From Plasmopara viticola (taxonomy: Eukaryota > Oomycota > Peronosporomycetes > Peronosporales > Peronosporaceae), in the NCBI GenBank assembly GCA_001695595.3, contig MBPM02000067.1, forward strand, positions 248,001 to 312,000: a stretch of 64,000 nucleotides of DNA. Direction: 5' to 3'. The notes beneath the pieces were generated by a model that worked only from the letters and a program-made list of their open reading frames with translations, had not been told where the DNA came from and made no database searches. Numbering within the stretch: position 1 is the stretch's first letter; each line of letters starts with the position of its first letter. Position numbers and translations under genes: made by a program. Positions 28,981-40,967 of this stretch are shown here, in pieces.

Positions 28981-31900
28981 AGCTCAACTTCAGGCGAGGA
29001 ACCCATAATAAGTGTGCTGTCACCAAAACAAGGCCTATTCGCAGCCTTGGTGGTCAAAGGCCCAGGTAAGTATTTGCGGAGCTCCAGCGGCCCCCGAAGG
29101 TAGAGACGTTTGCAGATTACCAATCAATTGCGACACTTCGCACTATATAGCAACAGGTACACGTCCCACGCCGTGTGGTTTTTCCAAAGCCTTTTTGTCG
29201 AGCGCTCCTTGGCGAGCAGACCACTTCTTGCTATCAACTCATGGCTCATATGCGGCAAACCCATAACGGTATAGTGTCATTTTAAAATCTTTCTTTGAGA
29301 TCGGCTTGGTCGTCGCTAAGAGACCCAGCCGACTGGTATCTTTCTTCGCTGCCTATTTGGTCATCGGTAAATCCAAACCCATTTTTATAAGAAATACTCA
29401 AAGAGTGATGGAATCTCCTATTGGTTGAGTTGTAAGTCTCAGTGGAAAGGATGTAAAAAATTGCTCTAGTGTGCCATTTCTAAAGCTGGCTTTTTTATTG
29501 AAAAATAGCTCAAGGTTCACGACCGGCAACCACTTTGTATTCATACCGGTTTGCACGTAGAAGAATTTGAAAAGATATCTTATACATAAGATAGTTCATG
29601 TCTTCAATGTGATAGCAATGTTAGTCGATGTCAAAGATTTGTAGATGGTGTAGTAAATTTGTGAGTAAGCTATTCGCCAACAAATCCAGACCAAAATTTT
29701 ACATGATTCTATCTACCGAAACCCACATGCCTGTCACTAGCACAGGATGCTGGTAGATACCGACCATATTGGAACCGATTTCTGTCTTTTATGACGCTAT
29801 GGCTTCTTAATAATCGTTCATTTAAATGACCTATCTTCGGCTGCCATAATTCGGAGTGATTTTGTTTTGTACCGACAATTGTTTTGCAGTGTACTAACAA
29901 CTCGTTACACAAGGTCGGTAAAAATCTTACATGATCAATAATTACTGCTGTGATGTCACTATTTGCAATCTCAATACTCTAAATTTTAATTTAGGTTTTA
30001 AAGAGCCAGAAATATTTATCTTGTTGCCAAGAGAAAAAAATGAATCTCGCGTAGAAATATAATCTTGTGAATACAAAAATGCGCTGAAAAGTACAATGAA
30101 TGTGTTTACCGCAAAATTTGCAGTATGAAGGATCAGCAGTGATAAAATTGCATTAATGCATCGTAGCTAGTTTGAGCTTGTTTTAGTAATTGAAAGTCAA
30201 TTCGGGTTGCGAAAATGTTCTGATAAGACATCTTCGACAAAGCATAATGAAGTCGTGCACTTACAGGCCGAAAGGTCGCTCTTTTTAATTGAAGGCGGGG
30301 GTGACATCAAGCAGTCAGCAGAAATGGAAGTGCTTTAAGCTCAGCATCAATTCCCTTTCCAAAGTTAAAGCCGCCGTTTAAAATAGACTGATGCCAAGGA
30401 TGACTTGCACCTGGTATTAGAATGTCTTTGCGTACTCCCCAGCAATGTTATCGTATGAGCAGTGAAAGGAACTAAATAAATTTCTGTCCCAGCAAGGCTC
30501 AGTGATTGAGCGGTAGTAAGAGGAGAAAAAACTGCAAACAATCGTCTCACCAGAATAACTTTGCTGATATCATCCAGCCCTCTTGATGAAGAGAATAAGC
30601 CTTCCTGGGCAATAAATGCTACACAACGTGTTGGATCAACGTTCCCACTCGCAGTCCTTCTAATAAATCTGGTATTTTTGTTCAGTGGTCGGGCCCAGAC
30701 GCGGTTTAAGTCGATCGATCTACATGGGGGAGAAAGCCTCGGAGTCTGTAAAAAGACCAATTATTTCTCCCCCATCTACCTGGCTAAGCATTAATTTAGC
30801 TCGTATCTAAATGATCTATACAGCAATCGAAAGCAACGTTGATTAAGGTAAGGACTAAAAGGCCTTTTCTAATTCTATGATTTGTAGTCAAAGGTTCTTT
30901 TGGATCCTTTCTTTCAAAATATAGTATGATATTGTGTCCGGAATGAGATCAATTTCGAGTCTTTTGAAAGTTTCGACAATCTTTAATTGCCAGTAATCAT
31001 TGTGCAATCCCTTTCGCGACCGCTCTCACCTGCATCCAGCCTGACGCATCCCATTTATAGCCGTATTAATTTGCTACTTCTTCGTATAACCTACCTCTTT
31101 GTTTAACAACTTTTTCGTGATCCTACTGGAAGAGCAGGGCAGTAATTTATACTGTGCCATACATCCTCGACATTTGCTCCTTATTTGCACTTTGTTATAT
31201 TTTCATATTAAATCTCTTGAACCAGTCCACTGACTCAATTAACGTCTTAATTGGGTGTACACCCCGCTTTTGATACATAATATATATCGCCTCCACGCAG
31301 ATAGCCTGTGGGTATTTCATTCTTCCACTTCTAAAATAGTCATCTTATCACCGCATCACTCTTCGTACAGTTGCGAAATCTTAACTAAGTGCACTTTAAG
31401 ATTCGCTCGCTTGAAATTCTATGTAAAGCTTTACTGCTTCCATCCGCTACACCTACTTGTTTGAAACATTAACACCCTTAAACAAAATTAGCCTTTCGCG
31501 TTAGGTGCATCCAAACCTCGTACGGCGGCTCGATCACGCGTAAGCAGTCTGGAGTAACTCGAAACCAACCTCTACTAGGCTATGCATACAACTATCTCCA
31601 CGCGGCAAAGCTTCATCGTAACCCACCATCTTTTATTAAAGATTACCGGTACAGCTGGGTGTCAGCTTCTTACCAATTTAAGCTTCGACTTATGTAGAAT
31701 CGCAACAAAATATGTTCTAGCACCAAGACCTCAAATCGCGCTGCACTCCAATCCTCCGACTCATTTTACAAATAAGTCCGTACCTTAAGTGTGCCATGTC
31801 TCGGGCAAAGTCCTCTTTGGTGTAGTCCAGATACCAACACACAAGGTGAATAATTGATCGTAATTACCCTCTAGCCCCTGAGGCACGCAGACAGGAAAAC

Positions 31901-32765
31901 TCTACTCATGGAATGTTCTCCTACATACAATGATGTCATTACTTGTAGATGAGATGTATATTTACCCCATCACATTTCCATAAAGAAATATAGCTAAATC
32001 AACATGTTTCTGATGTCACGAGGTTTAAGTTTTTTGATATGCTGGTCTACAGAATTTTTGATAGCTTGTTGTAATGTCTGGCTAACTCATCATGAGCGTG
32101 TCGGTTTTGCCTCTAGTAGAAGTCTCGCCTTCGACGCGGGCCACAATCTTACTGCCTGGAGCTTATAAGATGCAACATTACTTCCAAAAGATACCGTGCG
32201 CAATATTTATGCTGCTATATGCAGCAGATCCAAATCCGAGTGCAATCGTGTGCTTAATTGATAGCGAACGTCAGGCGCCCCATATAGCCATCCCTATTTT
32301 GTTAGTTCACAGCTGTAGTGTAAAATTCGGGTCAGCAACTGCACCAATCGTCGACAACTTTGTCGAGTAAGCCATCGTAACTCGCTCTTTGCCTATAAAA
32401 GCGCTCGAATTAAAGTATACTTTGACACCTGGTTTCAGATTGAGTCGGATGGCTTTAATGGATTCAAAATTACAAAACACACATTGCTCATGCGTTCAAG
32501 TGGGTTTCTGGAACTGCTCTTCTTTATCTTACCTTGGCCATCTATTTTTTTGAGCCCAAATCGGAGCTCTGCTTCTCAATATGATCCAGTCAAAGGCAAA
32601 ATTTGGTCCCTTGCATCATAATGAATAAAGGAAGTCACTTACATATACTTTGTGACATTTTTTGAAGTTCTGAGTGCTCTTTCTCTGTCTTCAATGTACA
32701 CATTCAATCACATAGTGGTGTACACATTTAAAGAGGTTGGCACAATCAATACGTGCTCTGACCTT
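28981..32765. other. Gene-poor stretch with retroelement-like debris
   Basis: No gene is supported. A minus-strand frame of 131 codons at 30365-30760 lacks a known domain. A 12-bp inverted repeat (ATGGGGGAGAAA at 30724-30735 and its complement at 30764-30775, 28-base loop) is present. The stretch 31.0-32.4 kb lies where the rest of an integrase would be expected on the minus strand, but I cannot read one. Confidence 0.35.
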
Positions 32766-32975
32766 CTAATAAGACCCATCAAATTTTGATATATTCCCTA
32801 AAATCTTGTGATGATATTGCAAAGTGTCTTGCTGCAGGCTCTCGTGTACCATCAGATATACGATCACCTCAGAGCGGTAGAGAAGAATTCCGTTATGTTG
32901 ATTTTTCTTAGTCGTTTGCGACCTTGTAATTGACCGACTTTCAACCGCACTAAGCCTACCCAATTCATTTTTCAA
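32766..32975 (-). mobile_element. Decayed gypsy integrase zinc-binding region
   Basis: The minus-strand frame gives VYLMVHESLQQDTLQYHHK, then an interrupted lysine-rich end. The gypsy integrase H2C2 region typically reads L-V-V-P-x-S-L-Q-x-x-(V/M)-L-x-x-x-H, then G-H-x-G-x-x-(R/K)-T. The first half is clear and the second is eroded, and no cysteine pair follows. This points to a dead gypsy element lying on the minus strand. Confidence 0.45.
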
Positions 32976-34873
32976 CTCAGCAATCCACTAGATTTCATCG
33001 GAAGTGGATCTGCTCTGATCTGTACTATTACTTTTATCTGTAGCAGCTCTGATAGGATACAAATTAGTCACCGAACATATGTGTGCGATTAAATTGCTGG
33101 CCTCCGCAACTAAAGCTTTGGTGGCCTACCAGGCGTTCATGATACACTCACGACTTTAGTGTTGAATTGTCTTGTTGTTATAAAATACAGTGTCAGCTCT
33201 CAAGATTCACTCAATCAAAACATCTAAAAGCTCATGCATCGACTAGTTTTTCAACTGGTCTAGAGCACGCTGCAAGAGCGAGATTAGACCGAGAACCATG
33301 CACTCAATCTTGATGCACATTTGCCTCAAACCTGGCTGAGGTACCCATACACGATCATGCATGCCTTGTCTATACCACCAACCAGATACTTTTGAAAGCA
33401 GACCGTAGTACGCTTTCTCATTCATTGCTAGATTGTTAATAAATTCTGATTCTTATCTTACACACCTTCACTTAATTAGCTACAATATGATTGTATTGCA
33501 CGCAACACCAACGCCTTTGACGCGGCTCGATCCATCAAATATTCGAATCTTTACAGTCAGTAGAATGCGACAATTTGTTGGCGAACTAATATCTGAAACA
33601 ACCGACGCCAAGATAAAAAGCATATTCTCCTGCGGTAAATACTTACTGCGATGAATCTTGGAAAGCTATCCTCTCCGATTGTGAGCTTTACAACTGGGAA
33701 TTATCAAGGGGATAAAAAGCGACTCAGTCGCCAAGTTTGCTTTGCGGGCCGGATGATTAGATCAGCCAAGCCAACGCCGGATCAGCGCCTGGATGGACCA
33801 GGTGTTCAGAATCGCCTGAAATCTACTAAAGAGCCAATATCTTCTTCTCCAGCTCAGTTTATTGGACTTGAGCGTATGCCTGGTGAATATAACTGACAAG
33901 GTTGTACCGTCGTGGTCTTGAATCTACGCAGCAAAGTTATCTCGGTCGCTTGCGCAGACTACGACGATGGGTAGCCAATGTGTCGCAGCATACGGTCGTG
34001 TACGTGCTTTATTCGTCACAATCAATGAGCATACTGATTCAGCCTGATCTTCTACACAACTCTTTGTGTTGTAGCTTCCAACGAACAGTGCGTAGACAGC
34101 GTCGTTCTCCACGGACATACAGCAATATTTCAGATTGCTTCGATTGACGCTTTCGCAAAACCTATAAGTTGATTAGCAGTTTTCGTATCCTACCGATTTG
34201 CTTTCTTTCCATCTGCGTGTAGCATCCGCCTAATCATGCTCTCGAGAGCTTCTTCCAGTACTGATCGCCAGATATTGCATGGGAAGTCTTGTAGAATCGT
34301 CAACCAATTACTGGCCGGTGTTGGGTCCTTCACACTTAAAAGTCTTTCGATTTAAACCGATAGATTCCTTTGCAATCTTCAAATTGCCATACAAGGTATT
34401 CTATAATACTCATATGTAGCTTTGTGATGTAACCGAACTACATATATTTAGTGTGTTAAACTAGTTGATGGTGCTACCATAGTGAGTGACATAAGTCATG
34501 TACATCAATACGAAAGATTTCGTCTTTAGAGACGTAAGAGACGTTTCATTTGCCAGACTGACTTATTCTTTGCTTCTATCCTAGAGAGTAAGTCAGTATG
34601 CTTAGCTGTCGGTAATCCTTTGCTAGTACGCAACACTTCGCATTGCTCTAGTCTAGCAACACTTAAAATGAGTTATCATATTCTCGTACATTTTTGTACA
34701 CAACCAGCCTGCTGCTGGTTTTTTCTTTGAGGTCTTCCAAACTCTCGAGGTCTATTTCTATATGATCTGAATCGATCACACGCCTGTCATGAGGACTTAG
34801 TTTTTTTATGGATCGCCCCGCCCCTGTTGGCGAACAGTTTTTTCCTGGCATTGAAGGTGCGGCTTCTGTTTGT
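32976..34873. other. Gene-poor stretch, nothing supported
   Basis: Frames such as 33651-33896 and 33902-34147 are short with no family match. If the integrase relic to the left is real, polymerase remains might be expected here on the minus strand, but I cannot read them. Confidence 0.35.
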
Positions 34874-35050
34874 GACATCCGAAAGCTTTAAGCGAGACAA
34901 AGTACTTCGTCGACCCCCTTTGGAACAAGCGTACATCGTGCAGCCTAATTTACAGCCACGAAAGTAGTGACATCCAAGCGAGACAAAGTACTTTGTCGGC
35001 CCCCTTTTTACTAGCGTAGATCGTGCAACCTAATTTACAGCCGCGAAAGA
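34874..35050 (+). repeat. Tandem duplication of about 90 bp
   Basis: Two diverged copies sit head to tail, 34874-34968 and 34969-35050. Both start GACATCC and contain AAGCGAGACAAAGTACTT, a run of C and T, TCGTGCA(G/A)CCTAATTTACAG and CC(A/G)CGAAAG. The second copy lacks about nine bases after GACATCC. The unit looks like LTR or untranslated retroelement sequence. Confidence 0.6.
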
Positions 35051-36433
35051 TGCGGATGAGGCTTCGATCGCTAATACTCAAACCATTGAGACTGGACCCA
35101 AGTCAGCCAGGTCTTATAGAGCAAGAGACTGTTCATTTGAGGTGATCCATAGGCGCAAATCTGTATTTCCCTCAAAGAACAATTTTAATTAGTACTTTTA
35201 TTGTTATAGTCTGCACTCTCAAGGGCGTACAGTCAGAGAAGAGGCACCCAGCAATGGAGATCGGCGATCTTCTTAACTTATTACATATTTATAAAGCTTA
35301 CACCTATTTTGCTTATCACTAGAAATGGTGAGCGCTGGCGAAACTAGCTGGAAAGATAGTTGCGTTTGAGTTTTTTCCTCACGTGTTCTTTATACACAAA
35401 ACACTCTAATGAAATTGTCTTACCAGCTCTTAGCTCGGCCTTCCAGGTTAGACAGTGGGACTGTCAAACACATCTGATCAATTGTGATCAGAAGCCACTT
35501 TGATTGCCACCCCTCACTTTAACTTCAAGGAATAGGCTGTAAAATTTCTCCTTTTAAAATGAAAATCGCAAGTTTTACGGACTTGGATCCCACATTAGGC
35601 CCTAATCGGGCCTGTGCTACCAAAGTCTAGAGCATAAACATTGCTTGTGGAGCTCAAACGTCATGACGCGTTTTAGCTGCTTGGCAGTGCAAACGCGACC
35701 GCCTACTTAGGCAATAAAGCCAGCAAGTCCTTTTAATGGTTCGAACGACAGATGCGGGACAGTAATCCAAAACCTTTGCGAGGTTCTAGGTAGCCAATCT
35801 ACCTCCGTGGGCAAAAAAATGACTCTCAGGTCACAAAAAAACTTGGAGTGAAATAACTGTTTGCTTTTCGTGAGGGTCCAATCAAAAAGACTTATCTACT
35901 TGTACATTTAATTATTTTGTTTCTGCATTAATTTATTAAGGCAAGGCCACTATTTATAAATACCTCGCGCAGATCAGTCATGCCAAACGACGCGTATGTT
36001 GTATAATATTGCGGTAGCAATTACGTCAACGACATTACTTTTAAAATCTATGGTTGACGATCAGCACCTGTCTCCGACAAATTCCCAGTTGGATTAGACT
36101 TATTAGGCTCGTCTAAAAAATCGTCAATGTCAGCCCTTCAGCACGTATTCTGAGTTGTTCTTGATTTTGTTGTGCTCGAAAGTGTCCTTTACGTCTTCAG
36201 GGCTCAAAATACTTGTCGTTGCGCCATTACGACAGGTACTCAGGAATTGTTGAACGTGCTTTTCCGCGTCACGTCATCCAATCTAATTATGTTATAAGTA
36301 ATGGGGTCAAACACAAGAGCCCACTTTACATCCCCGACATGACCCTGGTGACCTTCAATGAAGTTAATGATAAGTTGTGTGACTCTCCTACCGCCGAAAG
36401 TTGAAAAAAGACGCTGTTTTTAAAGGGTTGTCT
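35051..36433. other. Gene-poor stretch up to the next gene island
   Basis: No gene or repeat that I can support. A 63-codon frame at 36213-36404 has no recognisable domain. Confidence 0.35.
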
Positions 36434-36441
36434 TTCACTTT
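36434..36441 (+). promoter_or_regulatory. Possible oomycete initiator for the 36456 gene
   Basis: TTCACTTT fits the initiator core TCAYTYY, with the start base at 36437, 19 bases before the first ATG (36456). Oomycete leaders are often short, so this is plausible, but it is only a single motif match. Confidence 0.3.
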
Positions 36442-36455
36442 GGGTAGTGGATCTG

Positions 36456-38471
36456 ATGGAGGGAGAAGGAATTTCTGGATGCCCTTCATTATCGATTCGA
36501 ATCCCGAAGCTCAGCCCCGATATTAGTTACTGCGAGTTTGCAAAATTGTGTTGTGTGCGGATACCTCATTTACCGCGAATGTCATCAATGTCGCCTACGA
36601 AGGCGCCCCCGTCGCCTAAGCTGTATGAGCCGTATGAAAAGTATAACTACACAGACTTGCGTCACGAAATGATTGTGCGTGACATTCGTCTACACCGCTC
36701 CGTCCAGCGTCTAAATGATGAGGCGGGTTTGATCCAGCTTTTGCGCGACTGGGACCAGACGCAAAATGTAAGAACTTCTAGACCAATCCCTCGGCGGGCG
36801 TCGCCGCGACGACCTCTGGACGATAAAAACTCGAATTCGCGTCGAACCATTCGTACGCGCCGTGGCTGCCGCTTTCGCCTTATCAATGTGCTGCTCAGCC
36901 CGACATTTAGCCGGCGATGGGCCGAGATGATTTCCCGCGGTCGTAAAATGGAGATGAACGGCTTCTGGGTTGACGTACACGTCGCGTATATGGCAAATAA
37001 CTCATCATTTGATACGCTGCACTTTCAGGACGCGCTCTTTGTTAACGTCACACCAAATGTGATCCTTGCGCACTCGGCCGCGCGTTTGCTTCAGATGTGG
37101 GTCGAAATTGTCTATATGTACCGTAACGCCGTGGCGCAAGTCGAGAAAGCATCAGTCATGAATGACTCTGTCCATTCATTCTTTGATTTTTGTGCTGGCA
37201 GACTCGATTTGCTGTATTTGCACATGGCTATGCTGCTTGAACCAAAGCTCTTTAAGTTTATCACGTCGGACAAACTCGCGGCGGTCTCTGAACCGTTTAC
37301 TCAGAGCAAGATCAAGGCAGTAGCGTCTACTGCAGAGTCTGCACAAAATTTAGCTAGCGGCAAGCCGGGCGCTCTGTTCAAGTCACAAGCACCAACTCCT
37401 GTGAGCAGCAAGCCGGCCACAACTGCTGGAGCTGCTACCAGCAGCGAGCGGGGCGCAAGTGTTGAGGCAGAAGTTGCAACTGTTACTAGCAGCAAGCCGA
37501 ACGCAATAATCGAGACAGCAACTGCAGTATGCAACACACAAACCCCAATAATTGAAGCAGAAGCCGAAACCATTGCTTGCAGCAAGTTAGGTGCATTGAC
37601 CAAGATACAGGCTGCAACTACGGCTATAATTCAATCGGATGAGAAAATCGGGGCAGAAGTTGCAACTATTACTAGTAGTAAGCCGGACGCCGATATACAG
37701 ACTACACTTGCTGCTAACAGCAGGCCGGTAGCGGTCACTCATGAAGCACCAAGAAAGGCGAAGGAAGCAGCTCTAACTGCTGCGCCCCCGAAACTGTCAG
37801 GAGTGCTTACACAGAATCCAGAGATGAAAGAGTTTTCGGTATCGATCGACACAGCTGTCGAAAAGCCGAATGTAAGTGACGGTATTAAGTCAAGCATTAA
37901 AGCTAAGCAGTCAAAGCCAGCAGCTTCACTACACAAGATTAGCGTGTCGAAGAAGATTAAAAAGTCTGTCGGTAATGGCAAGGCGGCAACCACTGCAGCT
38001 TCGACAAAAGTCGCAAAGCCAAAATCTTTGCTTGCTAGACAAAAAGAGTCGAAAGTGTCTGCAAAGCTTAAAGCGGTGAGCACTTCATCTCGCAAAGCGT
38101 CGTTATTTGGCAATAGTCCTGCACAAAAAACATCATGTGGAAAGCGGCCGCGTGAAGAGGAGACGGCGATTATAAAGATCCCGACTGTATGCGATATTGT
38201 CCCTCATTCCGGGAAGCGAGTTCACACGAGAACAACGCTTGCAACACGTACAGCAGACGTGGTGCTACCTCCCGACGAGTGGGATATATTAGAGAGCCGG
38301 CTTCGTAAAGTGAACGACAATATCGATCGCTGCCACCAAGGACTATCAAGTATGGAGGGAAGTGTCAGTGAGAGCTACAAACAATCTTTGGAGGCAGACC
38401 TGCGCTTTTACTCTGCTATTAAGCAGCGGCTGCAAGAGCAGCTACTGGTTGTGATGCAGAGTGGCTATTAG
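36456..38471 (+). CDS. Oomycete-type protein of unknown function with SAP-like start and Ala/Lys-rich linker
   Basis: A single-exon gene of 671 residues from the first ATG at 36456; an internal ATG at 36579 (MSSMSPTKAPPSPK) may be the true start, since the first 41 residues look unlike the rest. Near residues 63-100 a DLRHEMIVRD-type helix pair resembles a SAP or related nucleic-acid-binding motif, but it is divergent. Residues about 138-258 form a conserved-looking domain (NVLLSPTFSRRWAEMISRG, then SFFDFCAGRLDLLYLHM) that I associate with uncharacterised oomycete proteins. Residues about 285-590 are low complexity, Ala/Thr/Ser/Lys-rich, with imperfect repeats around AEVATVTSSKP, turning strongly basic. 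The last about 65 residues are likely coiled coil (WDILESRLRKVNDNIDRC). A nuclear, DNA-associated role is only an inference. Confidence 0.75.
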   Translation: MEGEGISGCPSLSIRIPKLSPDISYCEFAKLCCVRIPHLPRMSSMSPTKAPPSPKLYEPYEKYNYTDLRHEMIVRDIRLHRSVQRLNDEAGLIQLLRDWDQTQNVRTSRPIPRRASPRRPLDDKNSNSRRTIRTRRGCRFRLINVLLSPTFSRRWAEMISRGRKMEMNGFWVDVHVAYMANNSSFDTLHFQDALFVNVTPNVILAHSAARLLQMWVEIVYMYRNAVAQVEKASVMNDSVHSFFDFCAGRLDLLYLHMAMLLEPKLFKFITSDKLAAVSEPFTQSKIKAVASTAESAQNLASGKPGALFKSQAPTPVSSKPATTAGAATSSERGASVEAEVATVTSSKPNAIIETATAVCNTQTPIIEAEAETIACSKLGALTKIQAATTAIIQSDEKIGAEVATITSSKPDADIQTTLAANSRPVAVTHEAPRKAKEAALTAAPPKLSGVLTQNPEMKEFSVSIDTAVEKPNVSDGIKSSIKAKQSKPAASLHKISVSKKIKKSVGNGKAATTAASTKVAKPKSLLARQKESKVSAKLKAVSTSSRKASLFGNSPAQKTSCGKRPREEETAIIKIPTVCDIVPHSGKRVHTRTTLATRTADVVLPPDEWDILESRLRKVNDNIDRCHQGLSSMEGSVSESYKQSLEADLRFYSAIKQRLQEQLLVVMQSGY

Positions 38472-38827
38472 GGCGTCTATAGTATCGATTGCAGTAAGGC
38501 GTATCTGCGTATATCAATGTTCCAAGTTGTATATCTTAACGTGTTGTACCGCATCCCCCAGTAATTAATGCTTTATGAAGATCAAGTCTGCTCAAACTTT
38601 ATATTTTGTAAAGACTTTCCACCATTCACCAACGGCCCCTCGTGTCAATACTTTCTTTGTACGCTAGTCCTATTTCAAGTGCTCAGACTTTGAGGCATTG
38701 GCGAAGCGCTGTGATAAGACGTCACCGCCAACTTGGTATCTGTAAATGTATAGCGGAAGCCTTGACATAGTATATAGCGACGTCTGGAGTGAGAACAATC
38801 GAATGGCCTCTTTAGTTTTTCCGGTGA
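38472..38827. other. Spacer between the 36456 gene and CDC14
   Basis: Should contain the 3' untranslated region of the upstream gene and the distal promoter of CDC14. No repeat or other gene is seen. Confidence 0.4.
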
Positions 38828-38835
38828 CTCACTCT
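38828..38835 (+). promoter_or_regulatory. Possible oomycete initiator for CDC14
   Basis: CTCACTCT matches the oomycete initiator YTCAYTYY, with the start base at 38831, giving a leader of about 160 bases before the ATG at 38993. It is followed by a T/C-rich stretch. Position is reasonable, but a single match is weak proof. Confidence 0.35.
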
Positions 38836-38992
38836 TCGTTTCTTCGACTTCAGCTCAACAGTCTCAAAAGCCTTCACTCGCCTGCAACTTACACAAACAC
38901 TCAACTTACGCGTTCGATCCAGCAGCGGCATCCGTCGAGACCCCCGCGTACCTAAGCCGAAAAAGCGGCACGCGTCGACGCAACAGTAAAGA

Positions 38993-40255
38993 ATGACAAA
39001 TTTCGCACTGGCAAACGGTCTTGAAGAAGCGGTCGAGTTCCTTCCCGGTCGCTTGTTCTACGTACCATTGAAAAAAGCTCCACCTCGACTTCCTGGCACG
39101 CATTTTTTCTCAATCGACAATGAGCTCATGTACTGGAATTTTTACCTTGACTTTGGCCCACTTCACCTTGGACATACGTTTGTTTTTTCTGAAACGCTGA
39201 ACAAGAAGCTGGCGGCCGCCGCCAAGGCCGGTGAGGTTGTCTACTTCTACTCGTCGACGCAAGGGCAACGCCGTGCTAATGCTGTCTGCATTTTGGGCTG
39301 CTGGGCTGTTTTGTTTCAAAATATGAGCGCTGAGAAGGCCTACGGTTCTTTCCAGCACATGCGCTTTCCTCCTTTCCATGATGCCACTCCGTCTGTCTGT
39401 ACATTCAACTTGACAATTCTGGACTGTTTAAAGGGCCTCGAACGGGCAATGAGGAGCAATTACATTTCCATCAAGACATTCGACTTACACGAATTTCAAC
39501 ACTATGAACGCGTTGAGAACGGCGACCTCACGTGGGTCTCGCCTAAGTTTATCGCCTTTGCTGGCCCACACAACGTCTATCAGCGCACTCCTCAAGGCCA
39601 CGTCATGCTTACGCCTGAACACTACATTCCGTACTTTAAAAAACGCAACGTGACACTTGTAGTGCGTCTCAATGACAAACAGTACGACGAAAAGAAATTT
39701 TTGTCGGCAGGCATCGACCACATTGACTTGATCTATCCGGACGGCACAAATGCGCCCATGCCAATCTTGATGAAGTTCATTGAAGCCTGTGAAAAGACCC
39801 CCGGAGCTGTGGCAGTGCATTGCAAGGCTGGTCTTGGACGCACGGGGACTTGCATCGGTGCGTACATGATGAAGCACCACTTGTTTTCGGCTCATGAGCT
39901 CATTGGGTGGCTCCGTCTGTGTCGGCCGGGCAGCGTTATCGGTCCACAACAGCAATTTATGGAGGCCATTGAGAGTAAGATGCATCAGCTCAATCCAACA
40001 AAAAGTGAAAGCCTGAAGGACGAAATCGTTTCGACTGCCTTGTCGAACAGTACTTTGTCCATCTACCAAAGCGAAGGGAACGCTCGCACGGTAGTAAATC
40101 CTGCTCGTAACGCGGCCTTAGGCATTCGCACGATCAAAAGGGTCGTCATGCACCCACAGATTAGTCTCGGAAAAACGCAAGGTGACAAGTTGAATGACCA
40201 AAAATTTATGCACTACCGAAGCGCAAAGACTAGCGGCAGTAATGTTTTCTGGTGA
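38993..40255 (+). CDS. CDC14: CDC14 dual-specificity protein phosphatase
   Basis: Removes phosphates from Ser/Thr sites, favouring those made by cyclin-dependent kinases. The N-terminal domain is clear (NGLEEAVEFLPGRLFYVPL, then FFSIDNELMYWNFYLDFGP), followed by the catalytic domain with the P-loop HCKAGLGRTGTC, in which Cys277 is the nucleophile and the Arg of the loop binds phosphate. Asp250 in IYPDGTNAP is placed to be the general acid. QQFM ends the catalytic core. The product is 420 residues, shorter than the human or yeast proteins because the long regulatory tail is reduced to about 85 residues. In Phytophthora infestans, Cdc14 is known to be expressed in sporulation rather than in vegetative growth, so a role in spore formation is likely here too. 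The frame needs no intron, and the ATG at 38993 matches the family start. Confidence 0.95.
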   Translation: MTNFALANGLEEAVEFLPGRLFYVPLKKAPPRLPGTHFFSIDNELMYWNFYLDFGPLHLGHTFVFSETLNKKLAAAAKAGEVVYFYSSTQGQRRANAVCILGCWAVLFQNMSAEKAYGSFQHMRFPPFHDATPSVCTFNLTILDCLKGLERAMRSNYISIKTFDLHEFQHYERVENGDLTWVSPKFIAFAGPHNVYQRTPQGHVMLTPEHYIPYFKKRNVTLVVRLNDKQYDEKKFLSAGIDHIDLIYPDGTNAPMPILMKFIEACEKTPGAVAVHCKAGLGRTGTCIGAYMMKHHLFSAHELIGWLRLCRPGSVIGPQQQFMEAIESKMHQLNPTKSESLKDEIVSTALSNSTLSIYQSEGNARTVVNPARNAALGIRTIKRVVMHPQISLGKTQGDKLNDQKFMHYRSAKTSGSNVFW

Positions 40256-40952
40256 ATGCAGCAAAACAACGCGATATATCTATCTTTGCAATCGAATAAG
40301 TATTTCGAATGGAAAATTTCTCTCTTGCTAAATGTCTGCGTCAATTGTTTCTTCGAGAATCCTCTACTTCTAATTTTAACATCTCACTGATAGTAAAAAA
40401 CTTCGGACCTCTTCGCGTGTCATGCGCAGGGCATGCAAATGTTTGATATTTATACAGTTGGCAGCTCGAACAGCAGCTTCTTGGTGTCTTATTCGGTGAC
40501 GAGCTCGCTCAAGAAGTTGCTTTCAAGGAGGTATCAGCATCTTTGATTCAGGCGCCTCTCTGTGGTGCTGACATAATCTCAACACCTTCACCAGTACGCA
40601 TGCCTTGCCATTAGGTAGCGAAATCTCTCGCACATCGTCATTTTCCTACTCGTTAGTCTTTACCAGTTTGCTATTGATTGCAACCTTAATTTCGATTCGG
40701 AAGTTTTGACATTTCAATTTCGATGAGTACATTATGAAGATGTTTTGTAGTTATGGAATATTGAATAGCTTGTAAGGAAGAAGTAAGGACTGTTTCAATT
40801 GTTGCACTTTTGTATCAAATTTGTTTGCGTACAATCAGAATTTTGCTTGCAAGAAAATAACCACAGTCCGAAGCAAAGATGGTTGATGTGATTGATTGCG
40901 TCGCTCACAAAATTTGTATTTTGTGTTGATTGGTTTCTGACAGAACAATTTT
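40256..40952. other. CDC14 3' flank, no further gene
   Basis: Contains the expected 3' untranslated region and A/T-rich spacer up to the target-site copy of the next short LINE-derived element. Confidence 0.4.
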
Positions 40953-40967
40953 TAACATTTGATATGT

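Noticed and set aside
30365..30760. 131-codon minus-strand frame
   Set aside because: Ser/Leu-rich with no domain; it overlaps a 12-bp inverted repeat and lies in retroelement debris.
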